Below the pieces are notes generated by a model. It searched no databases, was not told the origin of the DNA, and saw only the letters and a list, made by a program, of their open reading frames with translations. DNA of 14,513 nucleotides, from positions 1 through 14,513 of the forward strand of contig JASUSX010000017.1 in NCBI GenBank assembly GCA_030445875.1. Direction: 5' to 3'. Source of the stretch: Clostridia bacterium. GTDB lineage: Bacteria > Bacillota > DSM-521 > Neomoorellales > Neomoorellaceae. Each line of letters opens with the position of its first letter. The stretch's first letter is position 1. The position numbers were made by a program, and so were the translations under genes. Shown here in pieces: positions 1-8,019 of the stretch.

Positions 1-18
1 CCCCTCGGACACCCCTCC
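1..18 (-). tRNA. 5' end of a tRNA, probably tRNA-Ser (partial)
   Basis: The minus strand from 18 to 1 reads GGAGGGGTGTCCGAGGGG. A 7-nt acceptor strand (GGAGGGG), U8, G9 and then UCCGAG is the typical opening of bacterial tRNA-Ser. It starts about 15 nt after a near-consensus promoter -10 box, as expected for a stable RNA gene. The rest of the tRNA, including the anticodon, lies outside the window, so the identity rests on the first 18 nt and on the neighbouring serine genes. Confidence 0.6.
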
Positions 19-32
19 ACAATTGCAAACAT

Positions 33-62
33 AGTATACCATACCCTGCCGCCGGCTGTCAA
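33..62 (-). promoter_or_regulatory. Strong sigma-A promoter for the tRNA
   Basis: The minus strand has TTGACA (62-57), an 18-nt spacer, then TATACT (38-33) preceded by TGG, an extended -10. The -35 is a perfect match and the -10 matches 5 of 6. The predicted start near position 26 is a few bases before the tRNA-like sequence at 18. Confidence 0.75.
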
Positions 63-112
63 AAGGTTTTCATTGTCGGATACATGGTAAATATGGAGGC
101 GCAAAGAAGGCC

Positions 113-158
113 AGAAAAAGGCAACCCCTTCTTCCCGACAAAAACCGAGGTTGCCTTT
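113..158 (-). terminator. Intrinsic terminator after the DoxX gene (possibly bidirectional)
   Basis: A perfect 10-bp inverted repeat pairs AAAGGCAACC (117-126) with GGTTGCCTTT (149-158) across a 22-nt loop. On the minus strand the stem is followed by TTTTTCT, a good U-tract, ending the unit that contains the DoxX gene. On the plus strand it is followed by TTTAT, so it may also work that way. A second small hairpin, ATCACC/GGTGAT with TTTTT after it on plus (166-188), lies beside it with no obvious plus-strand gene to terminate. Confidence 0.65.
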
Positions 159-243
159 ATCTGGCATCACCTTATCCCTGGTGATTTTTAGCCCATTTTT
201 TACTTGCCTTCACGCTCTTAGGCTATTTTTGGTGTCTTCTCCC

Positions 244-756
244 CTACTTGTGGGCCGGAACGGCGTTATCCAAGACACCGTTCTTATCCCGCCGCAGGTA
301 GTTAAAAAGGAAGCGGTCGACGCCGTAGTAATAGGCTGCAGTACCGGCCAGAAGTAAGATGATGGCTAAGGTATACAGAACCGGATTGGTACTAGTGGTC
401 CCAGCCAGCATATAATTAAGGTTCATAAAGGCCCCTACGGCTAGGGCAAATACCGTCAGTGCTCCCAGAATCAGTGCTATACCAGTTAAAAGTTCACCTA
501 TGGTCACCAGCTTGGCAAACCATGTGTAGGAACCGCTGTTCAGCAAACTAGTAAGAAAGGCTTTATACCAACCGTAGTGGATAAGATCGGGGGTACCCAC
601 GGCCCTGGTCCAGTACCCCTTGAGGGCTACACCAGTTTCCATCCACTTGGGGTCCGCCAGCTTGTGCAGGCCTGCCTGCAACCACTGCCAGCCCAGCCAG
701 ATACGTACAACCGTCCAGACTATGCTCAGGCGCCGGTCCCTGAAAAGGTTTAGCAA
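244..756 (-). CDS. DoxX family membrane protein
   Basis: This encodes a 170-residue integral membrane protein of the DoxX/DoxD-like family. The family includes the small subunit of archaeal thiosulfate:quinone oxidoreductase, but most bacterial members have no proven reaction. About four hydrophobic segments are visible, near residues 12-30, 80-98, 99-118 and 125-143. The family-like features are the GWQWLQAGLHKL stretch in the first helix, a WFAKLVTIGE segment, and MNLNYMLAGTTSTNP before the last helix. The start is TTG at 754-756, chosen because AAGGGGGAG sits 6 nt upstream and the first helix follows directly. It lies 206 nt after the response regulator gene and is followed by a terminator. 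A link to the two-component system is possible from position only. The family call is firm; the function is unknown. Confidence 0.8.
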   Translation of the reverse strand: MLNLFRDRRLSIVWTVVRIWLGWQWLQAGLHKLADPKWMETGVALKGYWTRAVGTPDLIHYGWYKAFLTSLLNSGSYTWFAKLVTIGELLTGIALILGALTVFALAVGAFMNLNYMLAGTTSTNPVLYTLAIILLLAGTAAYYYGVDRFLFNYLRRDKNGVLDNAVPAHK

Positions 757-962
757 TTCCTTCTCCCCCTTGTGATAGTTTCCGCACTTTTACTATACAC
801 ACCAGAGGAGAAAGAGCCCATCGGTTATGGAACCTATTTTCACCCTAGATTCCCCAACCTATACTGGCGTACCTACAGGGGTATCGCAGCGATTGACATG
901 CGGGCTGGCACCCCATACCCTACTACTTCCATAGCCATATGGTTTCAGCGAGGGAAAGCCGT

Positions 963-1628
963 TTATTCGGGGCCGAGCTTAAGGATTCCCTTTTTAATGG
1001 CGTACTTAACTAGTTCCACCCGGTCGTGGAGGCCCAGTTTCTGCATAATGTTAGCCCGATGGGCCTGGACGGTTTTGACGCTGATAAACAAGTGCCGAGC
1101 AATTTCAGCATTGGTCAAACCATCGGCAGCCAGGCGCAGGACCTCCCTCTCCCGGTCGGTAAGCTCCGGTTCCCCTATCTCTGCCGCCCTGGTGAAGGGT
1201 AATCTCTCCTGCAACCCGTCGATTACCCGCCGCGCTATCTGGGGGTCCAGGTAGGCCTCACCACTGTTCACCAGGCGGATAGCTGTAACCAGCTCCTCCA
1301 CCCCGGCCCGTTTCAAGACGTAACCCCTGGCCCCTGCCTCCAGTGCCCGGAAGATCAACTCTTCATCGTCATACATACTCAGGATAATAACTTTAATCCC
1401 CGGTTTTTCCCTGACTAGGGTCCTGGTAACCTCGACACCATTCTGACCTGCACCCAGCTGGAGATCCATAAGAACGATCTCCGGCCGGACCTCGTCAACC
1501 AGGGCCAGGGTCCCGGCGGCGGAGCCGCTTTCGCCAACTACCTCGATATCCTGCTCCCGGGCCAGGAGGGCCCTCAACCCCTCCCGGACGACAACATGAT
1601 CATCAACCAACATGACGCGGATGGCCAT
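963..1628 (-). CDS. NarL/LuxR-family response regulator
   Basis: This is a two-component response regulator of 221 residues if it starts at 1628. It has an N-terminal receiver domain and a C-terminal LuxR-type helix-turn-helix. In the longer reading from 1643 the acidic pair is D14-D15, the phosphoacceptor is D60 (VLMDLQLG), the switch serine is S89 and the conserved lysine is K111. The DNA-binding domain spans about 161-219 (LTDREREVL...SVKTVQAHR). Three in-frame ATGs compete (1643, 1634, 1628). The third is preferred because GGGGGG lies 6 nt before it. The gene overlaps the end of the sensor kinase gene by 26 nt with this start, which implies translational coupling and a cognate pair. Its target genes are unknown; the downstream DoxX gene is one candidate. 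Confidence 0.9.
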   Translation of the reverse strand: MAIRVMLVDDHVVVREGLRALLAREQDIEVVGESGSAAGTLALVDEVRPEIVLMDLQLGAGQNGVEVTRTLVREKPGIKVIILSMYDDEELIFRALEAGARGYVLKRAGVEELVTAIRLVNSGEAYLDPQIARRVIDGLQERLPFTRAAEIGEPELTDREREVLRLAADGLTNAEIARHLFISVKTVQAHRANIMQKLGLHDRVELVKYAIKKGILKLGPE

Positions 1629-3072
1629 TCCCATCCCCCCCATCGCCAGTAGAGTAGGGCAACCAGAAGGTAACCGTCGTTCCCCGGCCGGGTAGGCCTG
1701 TAAACTCCAACCAGCCCCCGGCCAGGGCCGCTCGCTGGCGTAGGTTGCCCAGGCCCTGGCCCTGGTCCCGTCGGTCCGCTGCCGTCCCTGGCAGGCCGAT
1801 ACCGTTATCTTTAATTGTAACCTTTAATCCATCAGCCCCCAGGTCCACCTGAACCCGGATCTGGCTGGCCCGGGCGTGCCGGCGGATATTGCTGAAGATC
1901 TCCGTTACCATGTGGTAAAGGTGATCCCGCTGGTCGCTATCCAATCGAGCAGGGCCTTTCCCCTGGATATGCCAGCTGATATTGAAGCTGTTATCCTGCA
2001 CCAGGTCCGCCGCCCGGTCCTTGATAATAGCCACCGGGTCCGCAGGCAGTTCCTGGCCCAGGTGTAAACCGGCCAGGTAACCCCGCAGGTCGTCAATAAC
2101 CTCCTCCGCCTGGCAGGACAGGGTCTGCAGACGATTCGCCGCCGCTGCCGGATTGTCCGCCAGCAGGCTTCGGCTGTGCTCCAGGCCCAGGGCCAGGCCG
2201 TAAATAGACTGGATCACCCCGTCGTGGAGGTCGCGGCGGATCTTCTCCCTTTCCCGCCAGAGCATCTCCCGTTCCCGGACAGCTTCCCGAAAGCGTTGCT
2301 CTTCGGCATCGTAAACCTCCAGCAGGCGAAAAATAAAATAAGCCACCAGGACGCTGCTGAGGATGCGCAGGGCCGGGGCCGGCAAGCCCAGGCCCATAAG
2401 CAGATCGGTATTTAAGATGCTGGCGGGCAAGAAGGGCGCCGGCGGCACCAGCAGGCCCCCGGCGAAGGTATAGAGGAATAGGGCAGCAGCGGAACCAGCC
2501 AGGCAAAACCTAAGAGAACGGCGCCGCAGCCGGGCTAATTCCTCCCCCTGGGCCAGGATGGCCAGAGCGCTGAGAATCGACCCCGGTACTGCCAATAAGT
2601 AACGAGCCATGATATCCCCGGAAACCAGCCAGGGTCCTATGGCCGCCCCGCTGCCGGGGAAGGTAAGGGAGAAAAGTAAAACCCAGCTTCCCAGTCCCAG
2701 GGCCGGCAGGGTTCTTACCCATCCGGCCCAGTTCCTGGTATCCACCAGGAGGTTGATACCGAAGGCCAGAAGAAAGGTGTAGGAAAGGGCCAAAAGCAAG
2801 GCGTGGCCGCCATTTAAAAGGGCTCCCCGCAGGGTTTGCCAGCCCTCGGCCACTATCCGCGCCGGGATGAAGATGTAACCCCATTCGTTGGCCCCGTGCA
2901 AAAGGCCAAAGATGGCTAGCCAGGGCAAACGCCGTCCTAGGGTTAGGTTGCTCCCCCACCGGGACCGGACAAGAACGCCGAAACCCATAAGAAAGAAAGA
3001 CAGGCCGTATATGAAAAAGAAGAGGGACCAGTACCAGTACTGGCCGGTAAGTTCATGGAGGGCCGGGTCCAT
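1603..3072 (-). CDS. NarL-type sensor histidine kinase with multi-pass membrane sensor
   Basis: This is a 489-residue membrane histidine kinase. The N-terminal half (about 1-250) is mostly hydrophobic, with roughly seven predicted membrane segments (near 13-35, 48-68, 85-110, 120-138, 155-175, 188-210 and 228-250). I do not recognise it as a named sensor domain. A short coiled linker (255-275) leads to a HisKA_3-type dimerisation/phosphoacceptor region with RRDLHDGVIQSIYGLALGLE; the phosphorylated histidine is H283. The ATPase part has the N-box around N395 (EIFSNIRRHA), the G1 box DNGIGLPG (422-429) and GQGLGNLRQRA (438-448). The ATG start is 4 nt after the serS stop, with AGGA 7 nt upstream inside serS, so it is probably co-transcribed with serS. 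It pairs with the overlapping response regulator. The signal sensed is unknown. Confidence 0.9.
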   Translation of the reverse strand: MDPALHELTGQYWYWSLFFFIYGLSFFLMGFGVLVRSRWGSNLTLGRRLPWLAIFGLLHGANEWGYIFIPARIVAEGWQTLRGALLNGGHALLLALSYTFLLAFGINLLVDTRNWAGWVRTLPALGLGSWVLLFSLTFPGSGAAIGPWLVSGDIMARYLLAVPGSILSALAILAQGEELARLRRRSLRFCLAGSAAALFLYTFAGGLLVPPAPFLPASILNTDLLMGLGLPAPALRILSSVLVAYFIFRLLEVYDAEEQRFREAVREREMLWREREKIRRDLHDGVIQSIYGLALGLEHSRSLLADNPAAAANRLQTLSCQAEEVIDDLRGYLAGLHLGQELPADPVAIIKDRAADLVQDNSFNISWHIQGKGPARLDSDQRDHLYHMVTEIFSNIRRHARASQIRVQVDLGADGLKVTIKDNGIGLPGTAADRRDQGQGLGNLRQRAALAGGWLEFTGLPGRGTTVTFWLPYSTGDGGDGNGHPRHVG

Positions 3073-3076
3073 AGGC

Positions 3077-4375
<1,299 letters not shown>

Positions 4376-4407
4376 TCATCCAGTTAGCGTGGATAATCCT
4401 ACCATGT

Positions 4408-4436
4408 ATTATGCCACTTTTCCCGGCCGGGGGCAA
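4408..4436 (-). promoter_or_regulatory. Candidate promoter for serS
   Basis: The minus strand reads TTGCCC (4436-4431), a 17-nt spacer and CATAAT (4413-4408), with TGG directly before the -10 as an extended -10 element. It lies between the serA terminator and serS and gives a leader of about 40 nt. serS, and probably the kinase-regulator pair behind it, could therefore be expressed independently of the T-box. Confidence 0.6.
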
Positions 4437-4448
4437 ACCCGTCGTTAG

Positions 4449-4476
4449 GAAAACTTCCGGGGCGCTTCCGCCCCGG
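4449..4476 (-). terminator. Intrinsic terminator after serA
   Basis: On the minus strand an 8-bp perfect stem, CCGGGGCG / CGCCCCGG (4476-4469 and 4464-4457), closes a GAAG tetraloop and is followed by AAGTTTTCC. It lies just 6 nt past the serA stop. The U-tract is short (four T), so some read-through into serS is plausible. Confidence 0.75.
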
Positions 4477-4482
4477 CCATAC

Positions 4483-6060
4483 TTACAGGTAAATATAGCG
4501 CACATCCAGGACGCCGTCCACCTGGCGGATAGCCTGCAGGGCCTCCCGGGGGACCTCGGAATCAATACTCATCAGCATTACCGCCTCGCCGCCTGCTTCC
4601 CGGCGACCGACCTGCATGGCGGCGATATTGACGTTGTGGGTGCCAATGACCATGGCCACCGGGCCGATGATCCGCGGCCGGTCCAGGTGGGGTACGACCA
4701 GCATATGCCCGGCCGGGCTGGCGTCGACGCTGTAACCGTCCAGGTTGACCAGGCGCGGCTCCCCGGCCTGGTTAACGGTACCGGCCAGGCGGTGGCTCTC
4801 CCGCCGGCCCTGGACCTGGACAGTGATGAGGTTAGCGAAGTACTCCATCTCACGGCTCTTCTTTTCCCGGATGCGGATGCCGCGTTTTTTCGCCACCACG
4901 GGCGCGTTGACGTAGTTAACGGCATCAGCCAGGAGGGGGCGCAGCAAGCCCTTCAAAAAAGAGCTGGTCAGGGAGGCCAGGTCGTAGCGGGCCAGGTCGC
5001 CGTTGCAGCATATCTCGACGTTCAGGATAGGGCTTTCCATAAGCTGGGCCAGGAAACCACCCAGCTTTTCCGCCAGCATTAAATAGGGCCTCAAGATCTC
5101 GGCCATATGGCCCCGCACCACCGGGATATTGACCGCATTGAGGACCGGTTCCCCGCGCAGGCAGCGCACTACATCGTGGGCCACCTCTACGGCCACGGCC
5201 ACCTGGGCTTCCTCCGTTGAGGCCCCCAGGTGGGGGGTAACGATGACGTTGTCCAGCTCCAGCAGGGGGCTGGCCTTTAAGGGTTCTACCTCAAAGACAT
5301 CCAGGGCAGCTCCGGCCAGGTGCCCGGCCTTCAAGGCCTCATAGAGGGCGGTCTCGTCAATGATCCCGCCGCGGGCAACGTTCAATACCCGGGCGCCTGG
5401 TTTGAGGAGCTTTAACCTTTCCCCATCGAGGAGGTGCCGGGTCTCCTTGGTCAGGGGGAGATGCACGGTGATAAAGTCAGCAGTTTGCAGTACCTGTTCC
5501 AGGGGGGCCAGTTCCACCTCCAGGTGAGCGGCCTGGTCCGGGTCCACGTAAGGGTCATGGGCCATGACCCTCATCTCCAGGCCGCGGGCGCGGCGGGCCA
5601 CCTCGCGGCCGATCTTGCCCAGGCCGATGACGCCCAGGGTCTTACCCCGCAGCTCTATACCCATATATTTTTTCTTTTCCCAGATACCCTGTTTTAAGGC
5701 GGCACTGGCCTGGGGAATATTGCGGGCCAGGGCCAGCATCATGGCCACCGTATGTTCGGCTGCCGCAATGGTATTACCCTCCGGGGCGTTGACGACCACT
5801 ATGCCCCCTTCGGTGGCGGCGGTCACGTCAATATTGTCGGTACCCACACCGGCGCGGCCAATTATCTTCAGCTCTCTGGCCGCGCCGATAGCCGCTGCCG
5901 TCACCTTGGTGCCGCTGCGGACAATCAAGGCTTCGTAGTCCCCCAGAACCCCTTTCAGCTCTTCCTCGCTCATTTTACCCCGGGCGGTTACCTCCAGGCC
6001 GGCTTCCCGGAGGATGTCCAGACCGCGGTGGTCAATGCCATCCAGTGCTAAAACGCGCAT
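4483..6060 (-). CDS. serA: D-3-phosphoglycerate dehydrogenase
   Basis: SerA oxidises 3-phosphoglycerate to 3-phosphohydroxypyruvate with NAD+, the first step of serine synthesis. The 525-residue length fits the long form with an extra intervening domain and a C-terminal ACT domain (about 453-525) that usually binds serine for feedback control. The Rossmann motif GLGKIG is at 146-151 and D169 is the likely NAD-selecting acidic residue. The catalytic triad is R230 (NVARGGIID), E259 (FEVEP) and H277 (TPHLGAST). The start is ATG 6058-6060, with GGGAGGG 8 nt upstream and the conserved MRVLALDGID. The reading frame stays open for 27 more codons upstream, but that start has no proper ribosome binding site. 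A 151-nt gap separates it from the aminotransferase, and a terminator follows it. Confidence 0.97.
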   Translation of the reverse strand: MRVLALDGIDHRGLDILREAGLEVTARGKMSEEELKGVLGDYEALIVRSGTKVTAAAIGAARELKIIGRAGVGTDNIDVTAATEGGIVVVNAPEGNTIAAAEHTVAMMLALARNIPQASAALKQGIWEKKKYMGIELRGKTLGVIGLGKIGREVARRARGLEMRVMAHDPYVDPDQAAHLEVELAPLEQVLQTADFITVHLPLTKETRHLLDGERLKLLKPGARVLNVARGGIIDETALYEALKAGHLAGAALDVFEVEPLKASPLLELDNVIVTPHLGASTEEAQVAVAVEVAHDVVRCLRGEPVLNAVNIPVVRGHMAEILRPYLMLAEKLGGFLAQLMESPILNVEICCNGDLARYDLASLTSSFLKGLLRPLLADAVNYVNAPVVAKKRGIRIREKKSREMEYFANLITVQVQGRRESHRLAGTVNQAGEPRLVNLDGYSVDASPAGHMLVVPHLDRPRIIGPVAMVIGTHNVNIAAMQVGRREAGGEAVMLMSIDSEVPREALQAIRQVDGVLDVRYIYL

Positions 6061-6074
6061 CGGTATTTCCCTCC

Positions 6075-6102
6075 CCCAAAAATAGGATTCTAGTAAAAAT
6101 CC
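6075..6102 (-). promoter_or_regulatory. Small hairpin with T-tract before the serA ribosome binding site
   Basis: On the minus strand GGATT (6102-6098) pairs with AATCC (6089-6085) around an 8-nt loop, followed by TATTTTTGGGGGAGGG, so the T-tract runs straight into the serA Shine-Dalgarno sequence. A 5-bp stem is weak. It may be a minor attenuator, a processing site or nothing. The same gap holds another imperfect hairpin (GGCATT.../...AATGCC, about 6109-6140) and CATCA/TGATG. No T-box or known riboswitch signature is visible here. Confidence 0.25.
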
Positions 6103-6211
6103 AGGCTGGCATTGTTTTTGCTCGCTCCAAGCAAATGCCATCCCGTTATTTTCATCACTCTGATGATGCTACGTTAGCGGCATGAAGGTCTTATGTGGGC
6201 AAAACAGCCCT

Positions 6212-7393
6212 TTAGCTGGCTATGGTTTCGATATCAACAGCCATTCCTTCCCTCATTACAGCGCTGGCTGCAGCTACTGCTGCGCCCCTGGTGACGCTCA
6301 CGCCAGCGTCCAGCAAGACTGCCTCCAGGGCCGCCAGGCCAGCCAAGATATCGTTAAAGCTGACATAGCCCAGGTGGCCGAAGCGGAAGACCCGATCCTT
6401 GACGGTGCCCTGACCGCCGGCCACCACCACGCCGTATTTTTCTCTTAAGGGGTTGATTACATCCGCCGGTTTCATGCCCTCCGGTACGCAGATGGCCGTC
6501 ACCGCTGGCGAAGCCACGTCGTCCCCGGCCAGGAGCTTTAACCCCAGGGCCCGCGCCCCGGCCCGCACCATATCCCGCATCAGAACATGGCGGGCGAAGC
6601 TGCCGGCCAGGGTTTCCGCCTGCAGCAGGTGCAGGGACTCCCTTAAGCCATAGAGCAGGGACACAGCCGGTGTAAAGGGTGTTTGGCCTTTTAATCCTGA
6701 TTTGCGGGCCTTTTTAATGTCCAGATAAAAACGCTGGTTGGTGCACTTTTCCGCCGCCTGCCAGGCGCGCTCATTCACGGCCAGCATGGTTAGCCCCGGG
6801 GGTAGCATAAAGGCCTTCTGGGAACCGGCGATTACCACATCGACCCGCCAGGCGTCCATGGGCAGATCGGCCGCCGCCAGGCCGCTGATGCTGTCTACAA
6901 TGAGCAGGGCCGGGTGACTGCCCCGGGCCTTGCTTATGGCCTGGATGTCATTCAGAACCCCGGTAGAGGTCTCGTTATGCTGGACCAGAATGGCCTTGAT
7001 CTCGTGGGCCGTGTCCGCTGCCAGGCGCTCGGCGATAGCACCAGGATCAGCGGCCTGGCCGTAGGGGAAGGCCAGGACCTCAGCCTCAATGCCGAAGGCG
7101 CGGCAGATTTGGACGAAACGCTCCCCAAAGGCGCCGATGGTCACAGCCAGCACCTTTTCCCCCGGGGAAACGAGGTTGGTTACGGCTGCTTCCATACCTG
7201 CCGTGCCCGAAGCCGTCAGGATGACCACCTCGGAACGGGTCTGGAAGATCTCCTTCAGCCCGGCATTTACTTCTTCCCACAGAGTCTTAAACTCCGGGCC
7301 CCGGTGGTTGATAGCCGGCCGCGCCATGGCCAGGGCTACCCGGGGTGGCACCGGCGTTGGCCCGGGAAGGAGTAGAATCTGCTTGTCAGTCAT
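6212..7393 (-). CDS. Class V aminotransferase (serine-pyruvate/alanine-glyoxylate type), probable serine-pathway transaminase
   Basis: This is a 393-residue PLP-dependent enzyme of fold type I, class V. The PLP lysine is K193 in GSQKAFMLPPG. Cofactor-binding features include SGTAGMEA (62-69), the aspartate D167 (LLIVDSISG) that contacts the pyridine nitrogen, and R337 (FRFGHLG), a likely substrate-carboxylate arginine. The N-terminus LLLPGPTPVPPRV and the INHRGPEF motif are typical of the alanine-glyoxylate/serine-pyruvate group. The ATG start has AGGAGG 8 nt upstream. It is the first gene after a T-box whose signals point to serine, and it lies directly before serA. The likely job is therefore the second step of serine synthesis (phosphohydroxypyruvate to phosphoserine), as for the broad-specificity class V enzyme described in methanogens. 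Serine-glyoxylate or alanine-glyoxylate transamination remains possible; sequence alone does not settle the substrate. Confidence 0.88.
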   Translation of the reverse strand: MTDKQILLLPGPTPVPPRVALAMARPAINHRGPEFKTLWEEVNAGLKEIFQTRSEVVILTASGTAGMEAAVTNLVSPGEKVLAVTIGAFGERFVQICRAFGIEAEVLAFPYGQAADPGAIAERLAADTAHEIKAILVQHNETSTGVLNDIQAISKARGSHPALLIVDSISGLAAADLPMDAWRVDVVIAGSQKAFMLPPGLTMLAVNERAWQAAEKCTNQRFYLDIKKARKSGLKGQTPFTPAVSLLYGLRESLHLLQAETLAGSFARHVLMRDMVRAGARALGLKLLAGDDVASPAVTAICVPEGMKPADVINPLREKYGVVVAGGQGTVKDRVFRFGHLGYVSFNDILAGLAALEAVLLDAGVSVTRGAAVAAASAVMREGMAVDIETIAS

Positions 7394-7499
7394 GGTGATA
7401 ACCTCCTGTGTAAATAGATGTTAATAATAGGCGTTTACAAGCGGGTTTATTAAGATAGCGGATTCTTAAATAACACTTAAAAACTTGGCATATATTAAG

Positions 7500-7517
7500 C
7501 TATATAGAAAAGTACAT
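7500..7517 (-). other. Five-codon leader ORF with a perfect ribosome binding site
   Basis: After the T-box terminator the minus strand reads CACAGGAGGTGAG and then ATG TAC TTT TCT ATA TAG, encoding MYFSI. The Shine-Dalgarno block CACAGGAGGT is identical to the one used by the aminotransferase about 120 nt later. The stretch around it (7394-7566) is unusually AT-rich compared with the rest of the window. It may be a short leader peptide, or simply a ribosome-binding site left from a lost gene or from a duplication. No product is claimed. Confidence 0.3.
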
Positions 7518-7562
7518 CTCACCTCCTGTGGGCTTAAGGGAAACAGGTAAAACCAGCCAGGT

Positions 7563-7601
7563 AAAATAAAAACTCTCGTCCCTTATAAAAGGGACGAGAG
7601 T
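7563..7601 (-). terminator. T-box leader terminator
   Basis: An 11-bp perfect stem, ACTCTCGTCCC / GGGACGAGAGT (7601-7591 and 7582-7572), with an 8-nt loop is followed on the minus strand by TTTTTATTTT. It lies immediately downstream of the conserved T-box sequence, the classical arrangement in which uncharged tRNA stabilises the competing antiterminator. Confidence 0.92.
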
Positions 7602-7820
7602 ATCACCCGCGGTGCCACCCTAATTGGCCAGGATAAAAGCCACACCTGGCCCCCTCTCCATGCGTAACGGACATGACCGCCCCGGCTTAATTCCTGCAAA
7701 GGATTTCTCGCCAGGTACTCAGGGGTGCCCCCCGACAGCCTCCGGGCTGGTTCCCACCGACCACCAGCTCTCTCGCCAACCGGAGTGGGCCGCCGGCACT
7801 CCCCCTCATCGCTTTGCCAT
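7602..7820 (-). promoter_or_regulatory. T-box leader (tRNA-Ser-responsive, inferred) for the serine operon
   Basis: The minus strand contains the T-box AGGGTGGCACCGCGGG (7621-7606) just before a strong terminator. Stem I is closed by GCAAAG (7817-7812) and CTTTGC. It carries the conserved distal elements GGCGAGAGAG and GGTGGGAACC, and GTGCC/GGCAC above the specifier loop. In that loop the 3' strand reads CTGAGTACCTGG. AGU (7719-7717, Ser) followed by A fits the usual purine after the specifier. The variable base of the T-box is C (TGGC), which pairs with a G73 discriminator; tRNA-Ser has G73, while Tyr, Leu and Pro tRNAs (other ways to frame the loop) have A73. Together with the downstream aminotransferase and serA genes this supports serine. 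The T-box itself is certain; the specifier is an inference. Confidence 0.92.
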
Positions 7821-7835
7821 AAGTAATTTTGGGTT

Positions 7836-7864
7836 ATCATAGCACACCCTGGCGTAGAAAGCAA
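7836..7864 (-). promoter_or_regulatory. Promoter of the T-box/serine operon
   Basis: The minus strand has TTGCTT (7864-7859), a 17-nt spacer and TATGAT (7841-7836), with TGC before the -10 (extended -10). Transcription would start near 7829, about 12 nt before the base of T-box stem I. Confidence 0.65.
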
Positions 7865-7945
7865 GGCCTGGCGAGATATTTAACAAATTCTTAATGCAGG
7901 CTATAGTCCGGTGGGGTACCATTGCCCCTTGCTGGAACGAAGAAA

Positions 7946-7976
7946 CCTTGCCCAAGGCATGCTAACATGATAGTAT
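7946..7976 (+). promoter_or_regulatory. Promoter and candidate operator of the vapBC pair
   Basis: The plus strand has TTGCCC (7948-7953), a 17-nt spacer and TAGTAT (7971-7976) preceded by TGA (extended -10). The -35 is embedded in the inverted repeat CCTTG-CC-CAAGG (7946-7957), a plausible operator for autorepression by the RHH antitoxin. It diverges from the serine-operon promoter, about 84 nt away. Confidence 0.5.
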
Positions 7977-8019
7977 AAAGGTGCCTACATTCAGCTACTA
8001 GTTAGGGGTGAAATAGTAA

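Noticed and set aside
772..1254. Plus-strand open frame (160 codons) across the DoxX-regulator spacer
   Set aside because: Mostly antisense to the response regulator; composition is shadow-like and no family is recognised.
4411..5082. Plus-strand open frame (223 codons) opposite serA
   Set aside because: Antisense to the serA C-terminal domain; no recognisable protein features and no ribosome binding site.
6061..6141. 27-codon N-terminal extension of serA
   Set aside because: The internal ATG at 6060 has an excellent ribosome binding site and begins the conserved domain; the extension includes the hairpin and T-tract.
7583..7864. Minus-strand open frame inside the T-box leader
   Set aside because: The sequence is fully explained by the structured T-box RNA; the frame crosses its helices by chance.
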